A DNA stretch of 64,000 nt from Gorsachius magnificus. Taxonomy: Eukaryota; Chordata; Aves; Pelecaniformes; Ardeidae. Of the stretch, positions 48,101-58,300 are shown piece after piece. The stretch lies in contig CM067081.1 in NCBI GenBank assembly GCA_034008185.1, positions 31,122,806-31,186,805 on the forward strand, written 5' to 3'. Both the position numbers and the translations under genes were made by a program. Under the pieces are notes generated by a model. It saw nothing but the letters and a program-made list of their open reading frames with translations, searched no databases and had not been told where the DNA came from. Position 1 is the first letter of the stretch. Each line of letters begins with the position of its first letter.

Positions 48101-51100
48101 TAAGACGCATCTGCTTACCAGTCAGCTTGAACTTAAGCCCTGCCTGACACGCTGGCACAGCCATGAGGCACTGCCCTGCCCACTCCGCTGCCACGCACAG
48201 TACCAGTTACTTGCTTGGAGATCTCTGTGCCCCTCCCTTTCCACTGCCCAGTGCTGATGAGGTGGTCCCCAAATCCTGAGGAAATAGGGCACCCCATTTG
48301 AGATCCAGCAGCTTAAAGCTGGTCAATCCACTCGTGCCTTAATGACTTCAGTAGTAAGCGAGATGGGATTTTTTAGTCTGGTTCTAGGAGAGCAATATGA
48401 ATTCCTTGGAAGAGGCAAAATGCAACAAATCCAGCTGGAAATATTCCTTATCTTCTGGATACAATTATGTGTAGAGAACATGAACCAGCTTCTATAATGG
48501 GCCTTTCTTACAGAAGGATCCCAAATCACTTTTTAAGCAAAAGTGCCTTGTCAAGAGCGTGGTTTAGCTGATCTCTTCATCACAAATCTATTCGCCAAGA
48601 CCAATGCTCAAATGTTTGGAAGCAATTTTTAAAGGGAACTGCATGCTAGGACATTTTCTAACGATTGTGATTTGTTTATTTTAACAAAACAGAAGCACTG
48701 ACCTTAGAAACACAGCCTGTTTCCTTGACAAGCCAGCTTTTTTGCATGAAATTAATTTTGATGCACAAAACCCCAGACTTATGCACGCCTAACAATTCAA
48801 TCAGAAAGCTAAGTACTGGAGGCACCTTATTTCCATCTCTGAATTTCTAAGATTGCCCTCTGGAGGCTGGTTTTTTTTTCCTCCCCCACCTTTAATTCTA
48901 TTCTTTGCTTGTTAAAAACAACCTTCCTAAGTACAAGAACATCTTATAAAGAATAGATGATACCTTTTACTAGTCAGGCCACTTTATTTGGAAGCACTTC
49001 TCTACTATAATTTTTGCAAGATGGCAGTACAAATTATTCTTATTTCACCACCTCTGCTCTTACTAACCACTTCCATAGCACTGGATGCCTCCTCTTTTTT
49101 GTTCTGCTCTATTTGTTTTGAAACTCACTGCTCATCATCACAACGATGGCAACTCAGAACTTATAAACAACAGTGCTCTCCTCTCCTGAAGGAATTCTCT
49201 CTTTTGACACACTCTTCAGTATGTTGTATTTCACCACGAAAAAGTGCAGGGGGCTGTCAATCCACATCCACTATTTTTCCAGTGTTGTTTGTCTTCTCTC
49301 CAATAATTTCAGGCTAGCTACAAATTTTGTGCTTTATTTATGCCACTGATACTGTGCAAAAAAGTCTTTTGGGTTCAAACCCCTGAAACCTGCCTCACTA
49401 TCTTTCTCTAATCCAGTCCTTTTACATCTCTTCAATACAGGTTGCTATAGCCTAGTTTCCTATGTTGTTCTATAGGACAAGCAACTAGTCTCACACACTG
49501 ACTTAACACAAGGCATTTTTAAGGGTCCCTCTTCCAAACCTCCAAGGTCACCAGCTCAGAAAAACACCAAATCAAACTATATATTCAACCACTTCTTTAC
49601 CAGTTTGTATCTAGACTGTTATCAGCCCCGTTCATTTTTCAACATCTTGAGAAGCTCGGTCATCTTCAGCCTGAGGTACCCTTTCCAAGAGTGTATGGGG
49701 AGAGCCATTTATTCGGCAATCATGGAAAGTTTCCGTCTTCCCAGCTACACTCTTTCACGAGCTTTGCAGAACTTTGAAGACTTTACAAGCATAAACTAAA
49801 CATATCATCACCTATACAGCTGGGCTTGCAGCCTTGCAGAAAGTTGTATTTATTTTGGACTGAGAGCCCTAGTGAAGTAGCCAGAAGCGCAAGTGTTTTG
49901 ACACAAAAGGACCCATCTTCCACTACTACTAAGGATTGCACTAGACAACCCCTTCCTGAAACAAGCAGTGATTAGATGGTGTACCAGGTTAATCTAAGAC
50001 TAACATGGCCTGCGATCTCTCTGGCCTTGCACAGAAATGGACATTGGGGGGTTTATGCAACTCAGACTTTACTATAACTTCAGCACTCCAAAAGGTCCCT
50101 GAAGTCCCAATTTCTCAACCCCTTCATCTGCATCCTCCAAACAACTTGCTTCATCTAATGGCAATGCAGGCAGCCCAAGGGCAGCGGACACCAGGACTAG
50201 CATGATCAGGACGAAAATTTACTTCAAGTCTCCTTAACTGTGTTAACACTAGCAACGTACTTGAAACATAAGAAGGTCTTTGGTGGGAACGCAAAGTTCT
50301 CTGCTAGCATATGGAAGGAAAATTACCAGAATTTGCCTAATGTGAAGAGACCTAGAAGCGCTATAGCCTGCCCTGTGCTCAGACCACGTTTACTGAAGCT
50401 TCTGAACCAACAGAAATTGAGGATTTGAAGACTAGATAGCCAGTAAGGACTGACTTCCTCTGTTTTGGCCTAGTGATCTTTCAGGTGTGTTGCAGGCTCA
50501 AACACTGAATAGATTCCTTCCCACTGCTGTGATGTTTTCCTGTGAAAGGAAAACATTTCCCCTACTGCTTGAGAACAGAGGATCAAGCATCACTTTAAGA
50601 AAGGAGAACCTATTTCCTTTTTAAAAAAAACTTTAAAACCCACAGAATTTTTAAGTCTCTCTTCCTGACACCACCACCAAAACCTTGACAAGAAGTAGTT
50701 AGAAAATACTTGGTTAAATACCGGTAGACTCCATTTACTTCATCCGTTTCTATTGCTGCGTCATCACAGAGGGCACAGAAGTAGTGATAACTTCTGCGAC
50801 AGGCTCTTTCCTCACATCCCACAGTGGCTCCTTTCTTGCGACAGAAGTTGCACACCTAGAAGAAGATGAGGTTTAACAGGTTAGCATTACAGGCAGCTAC
50901 TGAAAATCTTGCCGTATGAGGCAAATACTATCCTCTGTGGGACAATCAAATCTTTTGTTGCAAGTCACCTCTGTATAACTCAACAGGCAAGTTCACTCCT
51001 ACCCTGGTTGTTATTTCAGCTGCCTTTTTGCTATCTTACCTCTATTTCATACTGATGAATTTGTAAAATGATGCAAAGAGCCATGTGAGGGCACTGGGCA

Positions 51101-53392
51101 ACCTCACCCCCTCCCTTAAATCTTGCCCAAGTTATTTCAATACCTACTGGTATTAGGGTTTGTATTTATGTTTTCTAGGCTAACTTTGTAACGAAAAGTG
51201 TTCCACCCAGGATGTCAGGGAGAAGGGCAGCTGAGGGCAAAGCCAATAAGCAAGCATTATATAAAATAACCTTCCTTCCGCTAAAACCTGACGGTGTTGC
51301 CCTTCCTCTTATGGATTGCATGATTTTGTTTCAGGTACTGGCTTAGTCCTTTATCAAAGTCTCTTAGGAAACTTAGACTAAGGACTTAAAACCCAACATA
51401 TTTTAATACAAAATGAGCTAAATTTCACCAAATATAATGCCAAATCAATGTTTCTAACTCTAAATCTGTAATTTCCCTAAGCTTAGTGGATCAGGAGGAC
51501 CAAGTACTTTTCTGCATTTTTTTAAGCATAAAACAGGCCAGACAACCTTCAGTGCTATGAGATAGGACTAAGTACAGATTCAGAAACTCCTTACCAGCCG
51601 CTTTCCTCTCTTGAGTTCTTTCAACACTGATGCCACATCAAACCTTATATCCAGATTATCTGGGTTATACTCTTCAGATTCCACAAATCCTGAGGAAAAT
51701 AACTAAAGACAAAAGAGACGGCATTAAGAATTAATAGAGGGACTCAGTCACCAGTGCATTCCAGAAAAAAAAAAAAGACAGGAAGGGTACATCTTTTCTT
51801 CTTGCACTCGCCCTACCTAAGCAAGACTGATTTTTCTGTCTTTTTCAGGGGTTTCACCTACGTTGAACAAGTTGCTGCGCTTAAACCTTTTCAAGTCAAA
51901 AGAAGTTCCTCCTTCTATACAGGAGATCTCACATGACCTGAAGGTGAACTAAGAAAAGATGACAAGGTGAGAAGGTGAACTTAGTAAGAAGAGTGAATGA
52001 AGAAAGTCTGGAAGTCCAGGCTGCCCGGAGTAAGGAGGAGAAGCTCTTCGTCTGACAGACCTCCACACCTTGAACATCTTGTTATCTGCCCAGTTGTTCA
52101 GGTGTACAGCTGAATGCAACAGTTCTCTGTAATAAAATTTCCATGCAGTCCAATACTGACAACAGTTGGCTGCGTAAGAAACATAGGAACATTGTACAAA
52201 GCCTGGGAAAAAATACATACATGCACATTCCGGCCGCTTTTAACTCCCACAGAAGTGCTGAGCCATGACAACAGGTGAGGAAGGGGAATTTCTTAGCAAC
52301 TTTTTCTAATCATTATATATAACTAATTCCAAACAAAAGCGAGCTATCCTTATGTCAACTGGCAGGCAGCCTGTCTGCTCAGAACGCGATAGCTAACTGC
52401 AGAAAAGCGTAACAGCGCAGAGAAGCCCAAGGCAGAGAAATTAGTAAAGTTGTTATTGTTGGGGGAGGCGGTCAGAAGAGAGGGAAAAAGTTTCAACACT
52501 GAAGCAACATTATAGCCCTAACAAAACCTGTTTCAAACAGAACATCCAAGTAATACTGTAAAATAGGTCTCAGCTGTTTCTGAAATATTCTGCTAAAAAA
52601 AAAAAATTAGCAGAAAAATAAAGATGTAAACATAAAACCTGTGAGAATAAGAAGGCTGCAACAGTGAAAGCCAGAGTGCTGTCCCAACAGCAGAGGCACC
52701 TCCTGCACTAAGCAACCCTCACTGAAGGGAGAATACATCATCCACAATTGATTCTGCACACCAAGAACCAGCTTCACTAAGATCCCAGAATAAAGGGAAG
52801 GCATTCTGACAGCAAGAAGAGTAAATGCATTCTAGTGCACTTAGAGCTTCCCCAACTTCTAACATTTTTTATTCCTTAGTTTATACAAGGCACAGACTGG
52901 GAAGTTTTTTACTCTGATATATCAAGTGATGTGAATATTTTTCTGCAAAGGTTTCATTAAATACACAACTTTCTTCTGTGGTCTGAGAAGCCCCATTCAG
53001 TTTAGTGTCTCAGGAAGGCCTATTCCTACTGATAGACTGTATGTGGACATGCATGAAAACACCACAAATCAACACGTCCAGCTGTGCAGCCATGTCCTCC
53101 CCCTCTCCAAAACTGTGGCCAAGGCTTGTTGCTTTTCAATCTAATATAAGCTTGCTGGTTTGTGGAACCAACGTTTTAATTCAGACACCATTGTAGTGTC
53201 AAAACCAGACAAGCAGTGGAAAACTTCCCCTTTAGCCCTTCTTCTCCATTCCTCTTAGGTACCAACCCACTAAAAGCCACTCACCAGACAATCCTGATGA
53301 GCTGCAATATTTCGCTCTTTGGCAACATACATTACAGAACCAGCCTCCCCTTCTGAACAAAACGCACACGTTCTTCTCACCATCTTCGCCAT
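34471..53392 (-). CDS. PHF11: PHF11, PHD finger protein 11 (8 coding exons)
   Basis: Coding segments on the minus strand: 53392-53285, 51702-51595, 50855-50722, 47596-47550, 42772-42716, 41453-41331, 39247-39176, 34610-34471. They join without a break into 262 codons. Residues 9-35 hold a C-C-H-C zinc knuckle (C9, C12, H32, C35). Residues 74-123 are an atypical PHD finger with ligands C74, C77, C86, C91, H96, C99, C120 and H123. A short acidic-then-basic linker (133-151) follows, then a helical region (153-192) and a C-terminal coiled coil with KIELLQDLK near 240. Family knowledge: PHF11 is a nuclear protein linked to T-helper-1 cytokine transcription and to DNA-end resection. The human protein is 331 residues as I recall, so this one is shorter, mainly at the N-terminus and in the linker. 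The gene lies between SETDB2 and RCBTB1, as in mammals. Confidence 0.9.
34919..35544 (-). repeat. CR1 LINE, 5'-truncated
   Basis: Read on the minus strand it has the CR1 pol C-terminal segment ([37 protein letters not shown]) through to the 3' end '..ccaacctaaatgattttgtga'. It is in sense with PHF11. A close relative of the same subfamily lies at 40429-41184. Confidence 0.92.
36143..36176. repeat. T25-G9 homopolymer pair
   Basis: Twenty-five T bases are followed directly by nine G bases. On the minus strand this is C9 A25. It could be a poly(A) tail remnant or a low-complexity tract; no retrocopy is recognisable beside it. Its length is likely to be polymorphic or imprecisely assembled. Confidence 0.75.
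36319..36337. repeat. Run of 19 G within a purine tract
   Basis: Nineteen consecutive G bases are flanked by A-rich purine sequence (about 36308-36344 is all purine except at the edges). Such a run can form quadruplex or triplex structures and commonly stalls polymerases. Confidence 0.8.
39176..39247 (-). CDS. PHF11: PHF11 coding exon 7
   Basis: The minus acceptor is tctttccccag|AGTATG and the donor CATTCAG|GTATGT. It encodes [20 protein letters not shown] then NIHS, matching the mammalian 'DYEEIGSALFDCRLFED' region. It is 72 nt, phase 1 in and phase 1 out, so skipping it would preserve the reading frame. Confidence 0.92.
40142..40332 (-). other. Candidate alternative last exon of PHF11 (unproven)
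   Basis: On the minus strand an acceptor-like ccttttag precedes 40332. Reading from there in phase 1, the phase left by the exon ending at 41331, gives an open segment of 62 further codons to TAA, including [20 protein letters not shown] and [12 protein letters not shown]. The composition looks protein-like and it is not part of the neighbouring CR1. I do not recognise the family. It could equally be a chance open frame. Confidence 0.25.
40429..41184 (-). repeat. CR1 LINE, 5'-truncated
   Basis: On the minus strand it encodes remnants of the CR1 pol C-terminus ([54 protein letters not shown]) and ends in 'ccaacctaaacgattctatg'. It is in sense with PHF11, in the intron between exons 6 and 7. 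The 273-codon plus-strand frame over it is an antisense shadow. Confidence 0.93.
41331..41453 (-). CDS. PHF11: PHF11 coding exon 6
   Basis: The minus acceptor is tgttttaacag|TCCGAA and the donor GAAACAG|GTATGG. It completes a Val codon and encodes [20 protein letters not shown] and [14 protein letters not shown], matching the mammalian 'FLKKCKEAGLL' and 'EKLMDETTSES' segments. It is 123 nt, phase 1 in and out. Confidence 0.94.
42716..42772 (-). CDS. PHF11: PHF11 coding exon 5 (basic linker)
   Basis: On the minus strand the acceptor gagcgcag|AAGAGA and donor CATAAAG|GTGCGA give a 57-nt exon, phase 1 in and out, encoding acidic EETAEEN then basic LKRKNRHK. It resembles the mammalian 'VKRKRGRKK' linker. 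A stronger acceptor 7 nt upstream (ttcttacag, exon start 42779) would shift the frame and reach a stop. The exon could also be skipped in frame. Confidence 0.7.
42773..47549 (-). other. PHF11: PHF11 intron 5 region
   Basis: An ancient CR1/L3-like fragment at about 46900-47110 is the only repeat that I suspect here. Several open frames on the plus strand (45407-45844, 46000-46359, 46865-47326) show no domain and sit in intronic sequence. A further small PHF11 linker exon could exist but none was identified with both phase and composition. Confidence 0.5.
46900..47110 (+). repeat. Possible ancient CR1/L3-like LINE fragment
   Basis: The stretch 'aaagctctttgggatccttc' followed by 'agaatgaaaggccctat' resembles the 3' end of old L3/CR1-type LINEs shared among amniotes (typically 'aagcgctttgggatcc..ggatgaaaggcgctata'). 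The identity is from memory of the consensus and the limits are approximate. Confidence 0.4.
47550..47596 (-). CDS. PHF11: PHF11 coding exon 4 (end of PHD finger)
   Basis: The minus acceptor is aaattttag|AGTGTT and the donor CACTATG|GTGAGT. It completes Arg117 and encodes [15 protein letters not shown], providing the last two zinc ligands C120 and H123. It is 47 nt, phase 2 in and phase 1 out. Confidence 0.9.
50722..50855 (-). CDS. PHF11: PHF11 coding exon 3 (PHD finger core)
   Basis: The minus acceptor is atcttcttctag|GTGTGC and the donor TCTACCG|GTATTT. It encodes [20 protein letters not shown] and [11 protein letters not shown], with the Cys/His pattern of an extended PHD finger. GATVGC is shared with the mammalian protein. 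It is 134 nt and ends in phase 2. Confidence 0.95.
51595..51702 (-). CDS. PHF11: PHF11 coding exon 2
   Basis: The minus acceptor is ttgtctttag|TTATTT and the donor CGGCTG|GTAAGG. It encodes [20 protein letters not shown] and [16 protein letters not shown], matching the mammalian 'LYSSGLVE' and 'FDVESVKKEIQRGRKL'. It is 108 nt, phase 0 at both ends. Confidence 0.94.
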
Positions 53393-53407
53393 TATCCGGA
53401 AAAAAAC
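53285..53407 (-). CDS. PHF11: PHF11 exon with start codon
   Basis: The minus acceptor is cctgctctag|GTTTTT and the donor TGTCTG|GTGAGT. The start is placed at ATG 53392-53390 (A at -3, G at +4); a second ATG at 53383 also has good context. It encodes [20 protein letters not shown] and [11 protein letters not shown], the first zinc knuckle. The five codons before the ATG are open in frame, so an upstream coding exon remains possible, but the probable exon 1 has no ATG in this frame. Confidence 0.9.
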
Positions 53408-56400
53408 CTAGAGCAGGAAAACTGGGACAAAACACAAGGCAATTGATGCAACTAGCATATGCCAAGCAGGATGAACAGAGGATAGCAGAGCTTGCTAGCA
53501 CTTGCCCTCTAACTGCTCCTTCACCTACATTCCCTGAACCTTGGTGCTTTGCTCCTCCAGCAGCAACCACTAGCAGAATAGGCAAAGCCTGCTCTTGGGA
53601 CAGCAGTGGGATGGAAATCAGCTCCCAAGAGCTCCGGCAGCTAAAGTGGGAGGAAAAGTGGTTTATTTCCTCTTGGAAAGTCACTAACAAGTCGTAAGGG
53701 GCAATACACGAGAGTTTTCAAGCTTGCCCAGCAATGTCTGCTCCAACAACAGGCCCAAGAGTGGGCCAGCAAGTCATGCCCCAGGCATGAAAACCCTTTG
53801 ATTTGAAGGAGGTCAATCATTCATAGCAGTGCTTTCCTTAAGCTAGTTCTGCCACATGACACTCTGCAAGTCAACCAAGGAGAGAAAAACAGCTGTCCCC
53901 AAACTTCTCCAGTTTTCTTTCTTCACAGAAAACAAGGAAGAAACACTAATTCCTCACTGTAAAAAGGATGCAGCAAAGCAGCATGGAGAGGCTTGCAAGC
54001 AAAAGGGGGCAGAAGACAAGAGTCAGAAATGAGAGATTTGAACATTCTCTCTCAATGAGGTGGAGCGCTAACACGAGCGACATAATTTTCTCTATATGCT
54101 GGGATTTGGCCCATGGACTCTGGTTCTCTTTTTCTGGCCATATCCACTAAAGTCTTAATTGTTGTTCTTCACATTGTCTCTCTTTCCCCCCAGCAGCTGC
54201 AAATTTTTAAGGCCAGCTACTTATTTCACAAGACAGTCTAAATGCTTCTGGATAAGCCTTTACCCACATCCCCCACCAGCAGTTTAGAGCGTCACGCCAC
54301 ACATTAGTAGCAGAAGTTTTACTTTGTCTGTGGTTTCTGTGCAAGTCCACCGCAGAAATCTTCACAACAATTTCCCACTCCTACTAGGTGTGATACTCCA
54401 AACTACTCTTTGCTGGAGACGTCACCTCTGACAGCACAAACTCCTGTAGGATAAGGGTAAGAAAAGTTTGCTTTTACTTTCAAGAAATAAGATTTGAAGT
54501 TAAATTATTCCAGGGAGAGAGAGGCAGTAAGGTCCAAGTACAAAACAGACAGGAACTCTCAGTCCAGCAAATCTTGCAGCCTTTCTGTGACTTTCAACAC
54601 CTAATCTCTGTTTTCATTACTTTTCATTTCCCTTCCGCAAAACAGAGGGGGTAGTCTCAAGTGAGAACACCACCAGAGGAGAAGAGGATTTTTGTTTTTT
54701 CCTCTCGCTCTGCTAGAGTATTCACTTAATCACAGCAAGTCACTTCGCTTCCACGCACATCTGTTCTTTTTTCCTCCGTCCTTCTATCTCTTGTAAGCAA
54801 GGTAGGGTAGAGACTGACTTCCAATATCCGTCTACACACTGACCATCACATCAGTCGCAGAACTTAAGCATTAAATAAATGTGACAGAAACAAATAGAAG
54901 TGTATATAAATAGAAATATTAGAAATAGAATAGATAGCAAAGACTGAAAGAAATTAAAAAGCAGAACAAGCTAGAGTTTGAACGGTCTACAACTCAGGAA
55001 AAGCTCTCTGCAGCAAGCAAATACCTCAAATCGATGCAGATACATAGGCCCTGTTCAGGCCCAGTCAGAGGATCCAGCTCCGGAGGCTCTGGGAATTTCG
55101 TGAGGAAGAGGCTAAAGGTGGAGTCTACAGTCCCTGGTGTTCTTACAGGCTCAGGAGAAATCCTGGTGCTGCAGGAGAACAGAGGACACTCAGCCAAGGC
55201 CAGCCTTTGGGTTACTCCAGTGCCTTTGCAAGAACCCTGAAGCAGTGGAAGGACAGCTCTTGGCCATTCCTCACTGCAGATGCAGCCCGCCTGCACTCAC
55301 TGCCCCGTTCAGCTCAGTATCCTGTCCCCCACAGGGACGTTGCTTGGGCCCTGTGCTCTTCCCCAGCTTTCTGCTACAGACTACTGCCAGGGCGAGGACA
55401 CTGAGCTAACCAGGGCAATGGATCCAGCCGGCTGCTCTCAAACAAGAAGGGAGAGGCCAAGGGCGTGGTTCCAGCTCCATAGTTTAATTGCGCTTTGCCT
55501 AAACAACCCCTTGCTTTCGCAGGTCTGAAGCCTGCCGCTCACGGATTCCATTTGACACACCAGGATCTGTCTGAAAAGGCAAGAAATCGTTGTTCTTTAC
55601 TCAGCTCTGCCAGTACACCCGTGACAGCATAGATCTGTTATTCTTTCTCCTACTGTCTCTTTTTCAAGTTGAAGAATCTGAAACTACTTAGTTGTTCCTT
55701 GTACAGAAGCTGCTCCCCGTCTTTGATCATCCCTCTCACTTCTCAATCTCTCCTCTACTCCTGCTATGTTCCAAGAGGAGCAAATGACCTTCAAAAGGGT
55801 GGGCTACCATTCACATACAAAGTCACAATGGTGCTCTGTGTTTTTCTCTTCTTAATAATTCTTAATATTTCAATCACATTTTAGACTGCTTCTGAGCATG
55901 GAGCTGACACTTTCATAAAACTACGTATTATAGTCCCCCAGATCTCTTTCCCAAGCGGTATCAGATAGTATGGAGGGCATCAGCGTTATCCTTTTTGCTC
56001 TGACACGTGCACCATTTTCCACTTATCAATGCTGGATTTTCACCTGCTATATTATAGTCAAATCACTTGCTGTCACAAAGTCCTTTTGCAACTCTTTGCG
56101 GCCAAAGATGCCGACTGTGGGAACCTAAGGTGATTAATTAATCTATAAGAGCTGGAGGCCCTTCCACTGCCCTCCACTAGTGACATAGCAAATGAAGCTG
56201 CAAAACAGAAGACAGAGAAAATGCATCTGAGATAAACAGTCATGTGCCTCTGGCTGCTTCTCTGGTATCTGCCCTGTTTCCTACAAGCAGGTTTCTTTTT
56301 TTTGCAAGTGACAAAATGGAAGAAAACGGGAAACGAAACAGAAAGTAAAAAGGGACAAGAACACCGTTTGGAAGTACACAGGGATTGTGCCACTTCCAAA

Positions 56401-57025
56401 TACATCCTGCTGAAACATTACCAGTTTGTCTAAATACCTCCCCTCCAGAATCAATTCTGAAAGCATCCCTGTATGTAAACACACACATTTTACACAGGAG
56501 AAGGCATAGAATGCCACTCAGCATACCTGCAGAAGAGCAAGGGAAAGAATAAGGAAAAGAATCCAAGTCCCCTGACTTCCAATGTGCTACTGAAACCCAC
56601 TGCCCTAGCTCCTGCTCTGCTCTCCTCTTCACCACAGTATAGTGAAGGATTTAATCTACTGAAACAGGGAGAAAGAAGGAAATTAGACATCTGTTGCCCC
56701 ACATTCACCGTGTCCTCCATTTGCACTTTGTGGGGAAAGAAGCACTGCTGGTCATACATTAGCTGAGCATGACCCACACGAGCCCCCTTCCCCATTCTCC
56801 CCCAAGTCATTAACAGCATAAACATGCCTGGCTTTTACAAGGCTTTAGGAACAAAACCAAAGAAATCTATCTTTCTGATCACCTTTAACTCACTGCAGGG
56901 GAAATATTTCTAAGAATATAAAAAAATATTTTCTTTAGAAAGGCGTGTGTTAACGTATCTGATCCAAGCGACAGGGGTGACTGAGGTTCCTCATTAGATC
57001 TAAACTCTCATCTATTCACAAGACC

Positions 57026-57508
57026 ACAGAATCACAGAATGGTTTGGGTTGGAAGGGACCTTTGAATATCATCCAGTCCATCCCCCCTGCCATGGGCCCC
57101 ATCTGACCTGACCTTGCACACTTCCAATGATAGGGCATCCACAGCTTCTCTGGGCAACCTGTGTCAGTGTCTTGCCATCCTTGTCGTAAATAATTCCTTT
57201 CTTATGTCCAATCTAAACGTATCCTCTTTAAGTTTAAAACTGTTGCCCCTTGTTCTGCCACAACAGGGCCCGAGAAAAAGTCTCTGTATTTCTTATAAGC
57301 TCCCTTGAAAGGCCACCGTAAGGTCTCCCTGCAGCCTCCTCTTCTCCAGGCTGAACAACCCCAACTCTCTCAGCCTTTCTCCACAGGAGAGGTGCTCCAG
57401 CCCTCTGCCCATTTTCGTGGCCCTCCTCTGGACCCGCTCCCAACAGGTCCATACCTGTCATTGCGCTGGGGACCCCAGAGCCTGGATGCAGTACTCCAGG
57501 CGGGAGAC
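57026..57508 (-). repeat. CR1 LINE fragment
   Basis: On the minus strand the element ends in 'tccaacccaaaccattctgt' and keeps CR1 pol-derived segments ('ggagaagaggaggctgcagg', 'gaggagggccacgaaaatgg'). It is 5'-truncated and abuts the CpG island. Confidence 0.92.
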
Positions 57509-57721
57509 GCTTGAACTTAGTTTTAAACACAGCGAGCGTCATTTTTAAAGCGATTAATGTTTCCTGCCTTGCTACGACCACTCAGCACCCACACGGGTGG
57601 AACTCGGGGAAGAAGGTTCGGATAAACGGGCGCTGAGGCGGGGCCGGGATGGGGCATGCTGAGGTGATGTTTTCCCTCAGGCACCCAGCGCTTCGAGGCC
57701 TAGCGGGGCGAGCTGTCGCCT

Positions 57722-57796
57722 GATCGGGCCTGCCTCGGCCCTGAGCCTCCCGGGGCTCAGAGCCCCGGGAGGCTCAGGGCCGAGGCAGGCCCGATC
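57722..57796. repeat. Perfect 36-bp inverted repeat, 3-nt spacer
   Basis: Arms 57722-57757 and 57761-57796 are exact reverse complements, separated only by CAG. The arms are about 75% GC. As DNA this could extrude as a cruciform, and as RNA it would form a very stable hairpin. It sits at the edge of the PHF11 CpG island. Confidence 0.95.
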
Positions 57797-57902
57797 GCAG
57801 GGGGCCTCCCCGCCAACGGCCACCGCCGCTGAGGGAAACCCAGGCTCGCTCCCTCACAGGCCACTCCGTCAAGCTGCGGCCGGGCCCATTCATTGACACC
57901 CC

Positions 57903-57919
57903 GGGGGGGGGGGGGGGGG
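57903..57919. repeat. Run of 17 G
   Basis: Seventeen consecutive G bases in the PHF11 CpG island, about 67 bp from the predicted exon 1 donor. The length may be inexact in assembly, and it can form quadruplex DNA. Confidence 0.8.
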
Positions 57920-57985
57920 CGTCGCGCCGAACACCGGGTGGCTCCAGTTCCCTCCACCCCGCTCCGTTCCCACAGTGAAACTTAC

Positions 57986-58120
57986 CGCGGGGCGGCGGGA
58001 ACCATCCACCCCCGTCCTCACACAGCGGCCCGCACCTGCCGCCACTTCCGCGTTCGCTCGCTCCTTCCCCGGTTACCCCCCCCCCTCCCCGCCCCGCTCG
58101 CCCAACTATCGCGCGCGGAA
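57986..58120 (-). other. PHF11: Probable PHF11 noncoding exon 1 (5' limit unknown)
   Basis: On the minus strand a consensus donor CGCG|GTAAGT occurs at 57986/57985 within the CpG island. The only nearby ATG (minus GGATGGTT) is out of frame with exon 53407-53285, so the exon is taken as untranslated. The 5' limit is a guess. Confidence 0.5.
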
Positions 58121-58300
58121 GTGGGCGTGCCCAGCACGGCGCATGCTCAGTAGGAACCCGTCCATGCTCAGGCATAGGGAGCGAGGCTCCGGCGCTGATT
58201 GGCCGCGGCTCCGCTGTGGCGAGGAAGTCACGTGGTGAGGGAGCGGCGCTCGGTCCCATCCCCCGCCCCCCGCGCCTTTGGGCGTGCCGGGGCTGGGCAC

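Larger units (their letters stand above)
53408..57985 (-). other. PHF11: PHF11 first intron
   Basis: This 4.6-kb interval carries a CR1 fragment (57026-57508) and the 36-bp inverted repeat (57722-57796). Otherwise it is ordinary sequence with small, overlapping, unconvincing open frames. It is intronic if exon 1 is correctly placed. Confidence 0.5.
57600..58300. promoter_or_regulatory. PHF11: CpG island, PHF11 promoter
   Basis: A dense GC/CpG region lies upstream of PHF11. It contains an inverted CCAAT box (CTGATTGGCC, 58195-58204), an E-box CACGTG (58229-58234), an NRF1-like GCGCATGC (about 58139-58146), ETS-like ACTTCCG/CGGAAGT sites, and a donor at 57985 for the minus strand. There is no TATA box. 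Plus-strand transcription is also possible, since island promoters are often bidirectional. Confidence 0.75.
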
